Assembly: GCF_018137985.1 (NCBI RefSeq)
Contig: NZ_CP073084.1
Coordinates: forward strand, 62,001-126,000
Origin: Streptococcus oriscaviae
GTDB lineage: Bacteria > Bacillota > Bacilli > Lactobacillales > Streptococcaceae
DNA: 64,000 nt
Reading direction: 5' to 3'
Each line of letters opens with the position of its first letter. Position 1 is the stretch's first letter. The notes under the pieces are model-generated. The model ran no database searches. It was not told the DNA's origin and worked only from the letters and a program-made list of their open reading frames with translations. Position numbers and translations under genes: made by a program. Shown one piece after another: positions 36,474 to 43,550 of the stretch.

Positions 36474-36582
36474 GAAAAGCGCAAATCGTTCCAAGTCAAT
36501 GGCCCATTAAACGGTCCAGCGATTCATTCATCGTTTCAAAATGAACAATAGCAATGTCTTTATGAAAGGAATTTAGGATTCA

Positions 36583-37905
36583 ATGTTCAAAAACAACAAA
36601 TACAATTTCACGGCATTCCTGCTCTGGATGGCTTACTTCTGTCATGGGATGCAGGCCATCATCATTTCTCAGAACTCTCAATTTTTTGCCATTAAGTGGG
36701 GCTTGATTGATGCTGCTGATTTGACAGATGCGACAAAATTGGCTGCAGCAACAGCTTCCGTACTGGGCGCCGTTGCCTGGACAGGGATTGGTAAAATCTC
36801 ATTTTTGACCTTCTCAGGTCCCCTGTCTGATAGAATCGGACGCAAGCCAGTAGCGGTTGCCGGTTTGGCAGGTTATGTGATTATGTTTGCGGGCTTCTTG
36901 TTTGCCAGCAACATCATGACAGCCAATATTTTGGCCTTCATCGGTGGGGCCATGACCTCTCTCTTTGATGGTTCCATGAACCCAGCTCTCTTTGAAATGT
37001 ATCCAGAGAATAAGTCAACAGCTTCTGTCCTTGGTAAGACCTTTATCTCTGTATCATCCATCTTATACCCACTCTTTGTAGCCTTCCTGGCCACCAACAG
37101 CATGTCTGCTGAAATTGGTATCTGGGTGCCATTCATCCTTAGTACCTTGGTCTTTATCGGTGCTGTCTTTGCGCCATTCCCAGACTTGGATCTTCAGAAG
37201 GCTGAGAAGCTCAAGCCAGCGCAGGCGATCAAAGAATTGGCCAAACGCCAAACTCCAGCAACAGCAGCGTCAGCAGAGGCTGCAGGCGATTCAAACCGTG
37301 CCAAGTTTATCATTGACGGAACGGTCTTGTCTCTCTTTGCCCTCTCTATCTACTCAAACTTCTATCTCTTCCAACAGGCATCTAAAATCTATGCTCAGAA
37401 TGTTCTAGCGATGGATTCAACATCCGCAGCAGCAGTAACTTCCTGGTACCAATTTGGTGGCCTGATTGCGACCATCTTCTTCTCATTCTTGATGGCTCGC
37501 GGTATTCGAGATATTTCAATCTTAGTGGTTTCTCCAATCTTTGCAGGCCTAGCAGGTTTGGCGGTATTCTTCTTCCCAAGCCCAACAGTCTTGACCCTGG
37601 CTGGTGTCGTAGTAGGTTTCTGTTCTGCAGGTGGATTGTTGCAGATGGGGAACGGTGTCCTCAACCAGTTCTTTACCTCTAACAAAGGTTTCAATACAAC
37701 TGTTTACTACTTTGTCATGGCCCTTGGTTCCTATATCGTACCACAGGCTGCCTCTAGCATGATTGCAAGCGGCAAGGCTGAGATGATTATGATTTTTGTT
37801 GCAGTGACCGGTATCCTGTCCGCAGCCATCATGGCCTTTGTCGGCAGACGATACAGCCATATCTTTGGTGTTTCCATCTTCTCAAATTCTAAAGCAACAA
37901 AATAG
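36583..37905 (+). CDS. MFS transporter 1 of the accessory cluster
   Basis: 440-residue major facilitator with about 12 membrane segments and a long central loop. The loop-2 motif SGPLSDRIGRKP is the MFS signature. A long extracellular insertion after the first helix (residues 30-60) is unusual. Context suggests uptake of an organic acid. It resembles the E. coli YdiM/YdiN type, whose genes sit beside ydiB-aroD. AAAGGAATT precedes the ATG. Confidence 0.82.
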   Translation: MFKNNKYNFTAFLLWMAYFCHGMQAIIISQNSQFFAIKWGLIDAADLTDATKLAAATASVLGAVAWTGIGKISFLTFSGPLSDRIGRKPVAVAGLAGYVIMFAGFLFASNIMTANILAFIGGAMTSLFDGSMNPALFEMYPENKSTASVLGKTFISVSSILYPLFVAFLATNSMSAEIGIWVPFILSTLVFIGAVFAPFPDLDLQKAEKLKPAQAIKELAKRQTPATAASAEAAGDSNRAKFIIDGTVLSLFALSIYSNFYLFQQASKIYAQNVLAMDSTSAAAVTSWYQFGGLIATIFFSFLMARGIRDISILVVSPIFAGLAGLAVFFFPSPTVLTLAGVVVGFCSAGGLLQMGNGVLNQFFTSNKGFNTTVYYFVMALGSYIVPQAASSMIASGKAEMIMIFVAVTGILSAAIMAFVGRRYSHIFGVSIFSNSKATK

Positions 37906-37990
37906 TGTATAATAAAATGGAAGGCTATGGTGGTATCACCTTAGTCTCCATTTATAGTGATGAGACAAGCCAATCACAATATTTTATTCG

Positions 37991-39238
37991 ATGAAGGGGA
38001 AACTTTCTGTGAAAAGAAACAAGTATATTCCTACAATTAGCAGTTTATATGTCAACTATGCCTTTCAAGGAATTGCTGCCATTATTGTATCCCAAAACAT
38101 GTCTGTTTTAAGGTCCCAATGGGGGGCCAGTCTTAGCCAAGTGACCCTGGTACTCAGTGCAGTCGGCCTTGGACGCATTCTCAGTATCAATCTGGCTGGT
38201 ATTATTTCAGACAGGTTAGGGAGGAAGCCTGCTGTTATTTTAGGAATTATTTCCTATATCGTCTTCTTCCTTGGGTTGCTCTATTCACCAAACTATATAC
38301 TGGGCTTTATCTTTTCGGTCTTTGCTGGTTTTGGCAATGCCTTTCTGGACACAGCTACCTATCCAGTAGTTGTAGAAGCCTTTGACAATCGCTCTAAAAA
38401 CAGCGCCCTCAGTGTCTTGAACAAGGCCTTTATCTCTATGGGCCAGTTCGTCTTTCCTATCATCGTGCGCTTTATGCTCAACAATGATATCTATTTTGGG
38501 TGGACTTTTCTGGTTTCAGCCCTCTGTATGTTGGTCAATCTCTTGATTGTCTTGAAGTTGCCATTCCCAGAGGTTTCTCATGGCAAGCCTGTTCAAACAG
38601 ATCTCCAAAGTGAGCCTGTGACACATTACAAACCAACGGGGGCCAAATTCCAAGTAGAAGGACTTGCTCTGATGGTCTTCTCCTTTGTCTCCGTATCTCT
38701 CTTTAATATCTTTATTACCTGGATTCCAAGTTTCACCCAGTCAGCCTTGGGCATGAAAGAAGCTGATAGTTTGATTTGGGTTAGTGCCTATAGCATTTTC
38801 TCCTTTGTCTCGGTCTTTGTCACTTCTTTTATTGTCAATCGTGGCATTCACGTTCCCCTCTTTATGATGTTTTGTACCAGCATCACTGGTACAGCCTTGG
38901 GCATCATGTTACTGGTGCCAAACTATTACACTGTTTTGCTAGCCACCTTCTGTGTTGGTTTCTTTGCGGCAGGTGGTATTTGGCAGCTGGGCTTGGTGGT
39001 TCTTCTGGAATTCTTCCCTTTCAAGCGGGGTTTGCTGACCAGTTATTATTCGCTGGCCACCTCCATCTCCGTGATGGGCATTCCCTATTTGACGGGTATC
39101 TTGGCAGAAAGCAATATTCAATATGTTTTTTTACTCATTGTAATCCTTGCCTTCCTAGGCACCCTCAGTCTATATTTCGTTTATAGACGTTATCAACTCA
39201 TGTATTACCCTGAAAAAAAGGGCTATCAACCATCATAA
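37991..39238 (+). CDS. MFS transporter 2 (YdiN-like)
   Basis: 415-residue major facilitator with 12 membrane segments and the loop motif SDRLGRKPAV. Segments such as NAFLDTATYPVVVEAF and FAAGGIWQLG recall the YdiN-type carriers next to ydiB-aroD in enterobacteria. It is a tandem, clearly diverged neighbour of MFS 1. A TATAAT-like box and a small hairpin lie in the gap before it (37908-37960), so it may have an extra promoter. Confidence 0.82.
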   Translation: MKGKLSVKRNKYIPTISSLYVNYAFQGIAAIIVSQNMSVLRSQWGASLSQVTLVLSAVGLGRILSINLAGIISDRLGRKPAVILGIISYIVFFLGLLYSPNYILGFIFSVFAGFGNAFLDTATYPVVVEAFDNRSKNSALSVLNKAFISMGQFVFPIIVRFMLNNDIYFGWTFLVSALCMLVNLLIVLKLPFPEVSHGKPVQTDLQSEPVTHYKPTGAKFQVEGLALMVFSFVSVSLFNIFITWIPSFTQSALGMKEADSLIWVSAYSIFSFVSVFVTSFIVNRGIHVPLFMMFCTSITGTALGIMLLVPNYYTVLLATFCVGFFAAGGIWQLGLVVLLEFFPFKRGLLTSYYSLATSISVMGIPYLTGILAESNIQYVFLLIVILAFLGTLSLYFVYRRYQLMYYPEKKGYQPS

Positions 39239-39273
39239 GGTCATCATCATACTTTTAGAAAGAGGTAACAACT

Positions 39274-40158
39274 ATGGCAGAACGTTTATCCGGTCATACA
39301 CTCCTGGTTTCGCTCATTGCGACCCCAATCCGCCACTCCCTTTCCCCAAAAATGCACAACGAAGCTTATGCAAAACTAGGCTTGGATTATGCCTACCTTG
39401 CCTTTGAAGTAGGTAACGAAGAGTTGCCAGGAGCCGTTCAGGGCATCCGTGATTTGGGCATTCGTGGTTCCAATGTATCCATGCCAAATAAACAGGCCAT
39501 CATTCCGCTCTTGGATGAGCTTTCACCTGCTGCTGAATTGGTTGGCGCGGTTAACACAGTTGTCAATAAAGATGGCAAGGGGCATCTGGTTGGTCACTGT
39601 ACGGATGGTACAGGCGCTGTGCGCGCCTTGGCTGAAGAAGGCGTGGACATCAAGGACCAGATTATCACTCTGGCTGGTGCTGGTGGGGCTGGTACAGCCA
39701 TCGCCATTCAACTGGGCTTAGATGGAGCAAAAGAGGTTCGCATTTTTAACATCCAAGATAGCTGTTATGAGAATGCGGTTAAAACCGTTGAAAAACTCAA
39801 TAGCCGGACCGATTGCAAGGCCAGCCTTCATGATTTGGCAGACACAGAAGCCTTCTATCAATCTATCGCTGAAAGTTCAATCTATATTGATGCAACTGGT
39901 GTTGGGATGAAACCTTTGCAGGATCAAAAACTGATCAATGATCCAGCAGTGATTCGACCAGACCTGGTGGTCTTCGATGTGGTCTATAGCCCAGCTGAAA
40001 CCGAGTTGCTCCGTTTTGCCAAGGAACATGGTGCCAAAAAGGCCATCAATGGTCTGGGCATGATGCTCTATCAGGGGGCAGAAGCCTTCAAACTGCACAC
40101 TGGAGAAGACATGCCCGTTGAATACATCAAGGACTTGCTCTTTGGTGAAGAAAAATAA
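39274..40158 (+). CDS. Shikimate/quinate dehydrogenase, YdiB-like (second AroE)
   Basis: 294-residue shikimate dehydrogenase-family enzyme. Catalytic Lys near 73 (SMPNKQ) and Asp near 111 (CTDGTG) are present, plus the nucleotide-binding GAGGAG near 135-140. It has SLSPKMHN and MPNKQ, and the later VGMKPL as in E. coli YdiB, whereas the housekeeping AroE at 47731 has SISPFIHN and MPYKQ. YdiB-type enzymes use quinate or shikimate with NAD or NADP. It is followed by a terminator. Confidence 0.88.
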   Translation: MAERLSGHTLLVSLIATPIRHSLSPKMHNEAYAKLGLDYAYLAFEVGNEELPGAVQGIRDLGIRGSNVSMPNKQAIIPLLDELSPAAELVGAVNTVVNKDGKGHLVGHCTDGTGAVRALAEEGVDIKDQIITLAGAGGAGTAIAIQLGLDGAKEVRIFNIQDSCYENAVKTVEKLNSRTDCKASLHDLADTEAFYQSIAESSIYIDATGVGMKPLQDQKLINDPAVIRPDLVVFDVVYSPAETELLRFAKEHGAKKAINGLGMMLYQGAEAFKLHTGEDMPVEYIKDLLFGEEK

Positions 40159-40165
40159 TAATCAG

Positions 40166-40196
40166 GCATGGCTTGCTTCAGTAAGCTATGCTTTTT
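40166..40196 (+). terminator. Terminator after the ydiB-like gene
   Basis: GCATGGCTT (40166-40174) pairs with AAGCTATGC (40183-40191), then TTTTT. Confidence 0.8.
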
Positions 40197-40299
40197 CTTT
40201 AGACAAGTCAACTACGAAAAAATTGATTGAAAAGGTAAAAATCACAAAACGCAGCATAATAGAAGCACCATTATTTACAAAGAAAGGAAGTCACCGCCT

Positions 40300-41256
40300 A
40301 TGAAAATTCATCCCTTTCCCGGATATGAAAACCACCTTGCCAGCAATCTAGCAGACAAGTCTAGTGAGGAAGTTCAACATCGTACAAAGGCTCAGATAGA
40401 GGCTATGCTTGCCTATCAACTTCCAGACGGAATGACCATGGAAGACCGTTTGATTCCTGGTCCAGACCCAGGGCAAGAATTGAAAATTCGGGTCTTTACC
40501 CCAGCCAATTTACCAGACAAGGCACCCATGATTTTAGATATTCATGGCGGTGGTTTTGTGGCAGGTTCTGTCGACATTGATAATGGCCGCTGTATTGCTT
40601 TAGCGGCGCGCGTGCCAGCTATTGTCGTCTCCGTTGACTACCGACTCAGCGGCAAAGATGGCATCCATTTCCCGAAACCTCTCCATGATTGTCATGCAGC
40701 CTACATGTATTTGCACCAGCATCCAGAAGAATTTGGTGGCGACCCGCATCGTATTGGACTCCATGGTTCGAGCGCTGGTGGAACCATCGCAGGAGGCCTG
40801 GCCCTATACCTCCGGGACCGGAATGAACCGCAGCCAGCCTTGACAGTTCTAAATTGTCCGACCTTCTCCCTGAACATTGACGCCTCTCTTTCCATGCACC
40901 AATACTTGGATTTGAAGATGGGGCCAGATAATAAGGCTCTGGGAGCAGAGGCCACCTATCTTGGAGGTTACAATGGCTATGCGCCGTCCTATTATGCCTT
41001 TCCAGATTATTGTCCAGACCTGGGAGGCTTGGGAGCGACCATGATTGTTGTGGCCGAATACGATACCCTTCGGGATACGGGTCTGGAATATGCCCAAAGG
41101 CTGCTTCGTTTTGGAGTTCCTTGTGAGCTCTATCAAGCGCCCCGACTGGGGCATTGCTATACTGCGACTCCCCATCCCTTTACAGATTTCACTCATGATA
41201 TGATGGCCTGGTCCTTCAAACGTGAATTTGGAATCTTGGATGAACTAAAAAAATAA
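40300..41256 (+). CDS. Alpha/beta hydrolase, HSL-type esterase
   Basis: 318-residue esterase of the hormone-sensitive-lipase group: oxyanion motif HGGGF at residues 82-86, nucleophile Ser158 in GSSAG, Asp in EYDTLRD and His in LGHCY complete the triad. There is no signal peptide, so it acts inside the cell. In this cluster it could release quinate or shikimate from an imported ester such as a hydroxycinnamoyl quinate; this is inferred. AGAAAGGAAG precedes the ATG. Confidence 0.87.
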   Translation: MKIHPFPGYENHLASNLADKSSEEVQHRTKAQIEAMLAYQLPDGMTMEDRLIPGPDPGQELKIRVFTPANLPDKAPMILDIHGGGFVAGSVDIDNGRCIALAARVPAIVVSVDYRLSGKDGIHFPKPLHDCHAAYMYLHQHPEEFGGDPHRIGLHGSSAGGTIAGGLALYLRDRNEPQPALTVLNCPTFSLNIDASLSMHQYLDLKMGPDNKALGAEATYLGGYNGYAPSYYAFPDYCPDLGGLGATMIVVAEYDTLRDTGLEYAQRLLRFGVPCELYQAPRLGHCYTATPHPFTDFTHDMMAWSFKREFGILDELKK

Positions 41257-41286
41257 GATGATTGAAAAATGTTAGGAGAGTGAACC

Positions 41287-42624
41287 ATGAGTCCAGCCAT
41301 ACTTGCCCTCATTATGCTTGCAATTATTGTTCTATTTATCCTTTTTGAGAAACAATTAAAGGTGCCCATGAATTTTGTCTTGTTTACGGTACCAGTCATT
41401 TTTAGTTTCTTGATGGGATATGATTTGACCCAGACCAGCACCTTCATCTTGACCCAGCTCAGTACAGTTATGAATCAAACTGGCTACATGCTCTTGTTTG
41501 GCTTGATTTACTTTGTCATGCTGACAGAAACGGGCATGTTTGATGTTATGGTCAATGCGGTCATGAAACGGATTGGCAATCGCTTGAATGTGATTGGGGT
41601 GATGATCTTGACGTCAGTCCTTGGGGCCATTGCCTACTTGACAGCCAATATGTCCACCACCTATTTGATTGTATTTCCCATCGTCATTCCCCTGTACAAG
41701 AAATTTAAGATTGATCGAGATTTTGCCTTTATCATCTGCCAGACAGCAGTAGCGGCCATGTGTTGGCTGCCTTGGGGGATCGGGGTGATTATGTCCGCCA
41801 CCATGGCTGGGACCAATGCTGAAACGTTGGCTCAAGCCTCCATTCCTTGGGGAGTCTGTTTTATCCCTGCCATCATCTTGCAGTATGTCTACTTTGCTTG
41901 GCGGCATAAAAAAGAGCATGGCAGTCTCGGGTTGCCAAAGGATACTCAAGTACAAGAGTCAGAAAATCAGGCTACACAAGAAAAGGAATTTGCCCGCCAT
42001 GATTTGTTTTGGATCAATTTCTTGATTTTTATCTTAGTCGTTGTAGCCCTGGCAGTCTTCAAGGTTCCATCCTACTTGGTCTTCATCGCTGCCTCTATGG
42101 TGACGGCTCTGATCAATTATCCTAAGAACTTTGGTCAGATTTGGAATAAGGCGGGCATGACCTTCTTCAATGTTTTGATCATGCTCTTGGCCATCTGTTT
42201 TTATCTAGCCATCTTCAATGCAGCTCCAGAAGATGGGAGCAAACTCTCCATGGTGGCTTCATTGGCTCAGCTCTTGGAGAGCATCTTCCCAGCCTTCTTG
42301 CTCAACTACATGCACATTGTCTTCCTGCTCTTGGCGGTACCGATTATCTACTTTGTGCCTTACCAATTATACAATGCCCTCTACCCCCTCTTTATTTCAG
42401 TCGGGGCTGCCTTTGGCCTGTCACCGATTGCCATCATTGCACCCTTTGTTTGCAATCTGGCTTTGGCAACAAGTGTCACTCCTATGAATTCTGCCACCTT
42501 TGTTGGCTGTTCCCTAATTGAAAGAGAGGTTGGACCTTACACTCGTCAGGCTGCACCCATCATGTTTGTCACTAATCTGATTGTGGTCTTGACGGCGCTG
42601 TTGACGGGAGTTTTGCAATTTTAA
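41287..42624 (+). CDS. CitMHS-type organic acid transporter
   Basis: 445-residue carrier with 11-12 membrane segments resembling the citrate-Mg:H+ symporter family and related ion transporters. The segment TANMSTTYLIVFPIVIPLYKK and a second inverted half (LALATSVTPMNSATFVG) are typical of this fold. The substrate is unknown; a carboxylate such as quinate, shikimate or a reduced product fits the cluster. TTAGGAGAG precedes the ATG. It ends at a terminator. Confidence 0.75.
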   Translation: MSPAILALIMLAIIVLFILFEKQLKVPMNFVLFTVPVIFSFLMGYDLTQTSTFILTQLSTVMNQTGYMLLFGLIYFVMLTETGMFDVMVNAVMKRIGNRLNVIGVMILTSVLGAIAYLTANMSTTYLIVFPIVIPLYKKFKIDRDFAFIICQTAVAAMCWLPWGIGVIMSATMAGTNAETLAQASIPWGVCFIPAIILQYVYFAWRHKKEHGSLGLPKDTQVQESENQATQEKEFARHDLFWINFLIFILVVVALAVFKVPSYLVFIAASMVTALINYPKNFGQIWNKAGMTFFNVLIMLLAICFYLAIFNAAPEDGSKLSMVASLAQLLESIFPAFLLNYMHIVFLLLAVPIIYFVPYQLYNALYPLFISVGAAFGLSPIAIIAPFVCNLALATSVTPMNSATFVGCSLIEREVGPYTRQAAPIMFVTNLIVVLTALLTGVLQF

Positions 42625-42635
42625 TACTGAAAAGA

Positions 42636-42660
42636 AACTAGGAAATTGCCTAGTTTTTTT
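42636..42660 (+). terminator. Terminator after the CitMHS gene
   Basis: AACTAGG pairs with CCTAGTT around AAATTG, followed by at least five more T. Confidence 0.85.
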
Positions 42661-42679
42661 GGTTTTTGAGAGGGAATAC

Positions 42680-42696
42680 ATAGATTTCTTCTATCA
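42680..42696 (-). promoter_or_regulatory. Candidate LysR operator 2
   Basis: On the minus strand it reads TGATAGAAGAAATCTAT, with arms ATAG and CTAT and a T-N11-A box. It is nearly the same as site 1 (34597-34613) and lies 85 bases before aroD2. Confidence 0.7.
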
Positions 42697-42780
42697 GTTT
42701 AGAAAAATATATTCATTAGATTTATCAATTCCTTTGTGTTAAGATTTTAGTGAATAATATCACAAAAAGGCGGTATCATT

Positions 42781-43548
42781 ATGGCAGGCGCAACTGTAAC
42801 AGTTTCAGGTATTACATTTGGTCAAGGTAGACCAAAAATTATTGTTCCTTTGGTTGGAAAAACGGAGGAAGAAATTTTAGCAGCTGCCAGTCAGGCAAAG
42901 GTTTTGGACTGCGATGTCATCGAATGGCGGATTGATTTTTATGAGCAGGTGGAGAGTCCTGAAAAAGTTGCAGACCTTTCCCACAAGGTCAGACAGGCAG
43001 CGAATAAGCCAGTCTTGGTGACTTTCCGAACAGCCAAGGAAGGCGGTGTTTTGCCCATCTCTGATGAGCTGTATTTCGAGATTTACAAGGCAGTTTTAAG
43101 AGATGGTCAGGCTGATCTCATGGATGTGGAACTCTTCATGCCAGAAAAAGAAGTGGCAGAAATCATTGCCCTTGCCCATGAAAAAGAGGTAAAGGTTATC
43201 ATGTGCAACCATGACTTTGATGCGACTCCAGATAAGGATGAGATTGTCCGCCGTTTGATCTTGATGGAAGATCGCGGGGCAGATATCTGTAAAATCGCAG
43301 TCATGCCTCAATCCAATCAGGATGTTTTGACTCTTTTGACTGCCACTGCTGAAATGTATGCCAAGGCAACTCGTCCGCTCATTACCATGTCTATGGGAGC
43401 TTTGGGAATGGTCAGCCGTGTCAGCGGTGAGGTCTTCGGTTCCTCAGCAACCTTTGGAGCGGCAGCCAAGGCATCTGCACCTGGGCAGGTTCCAGTTTCA
43501 GAATTGCGTAACATTCTATCCACATTGAAATTAAGCAACGAGGAGTAA
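42781..43548 (+). CDS. 3-dehydroquinate dehydratase, type I (second copy)
   Basis: 255-residue type I dehydroquinase with catalytic His144 (CNHDFDATP) and Lys171 (DICKIAVM), the positions seen in enterobacterial AroD. It is longer than, and clearly different from, the biosynthetic copy at 25887, which keeps company with aroC. Here it precedes a flavoprotein and follows a LysR-type operator, so a catabolic role in quinate use (dehydroquinate to dehydroshikimate) is likely. The flavoprotein gene starts two bases after its stop. Confidence 0.93.
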   Translation: MAGATVTVSGITFGQGRPKIIVPLVGKTEEEILAAASQAKVLDCDVIEWRIDFYEQVESPEKVADLSHKVRQAANKPVLVTFRTAKEGGVLPISDELYFEIYKAVLRDGQADLMDVELFMPEKEVAEIIALAHEKEVKVIMCNHDFDATPDKDEIVRRLILMEDRGADICKIAVMPQSNQDVLTLLTATAEMYAKATRPLITMSMGALGMVSRVSGEVFGSSATFGAAAKASAPGQVPVSELRNILSTLKLSNEE

Positions 43549-43550
43549 TC

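Noticed and set aside
35928..36494. 188-codon minus-strand ORF opposite the SDR gene
   Set aside because: Antisense shadow with no domain; the SDR motifs are on the plus strand.
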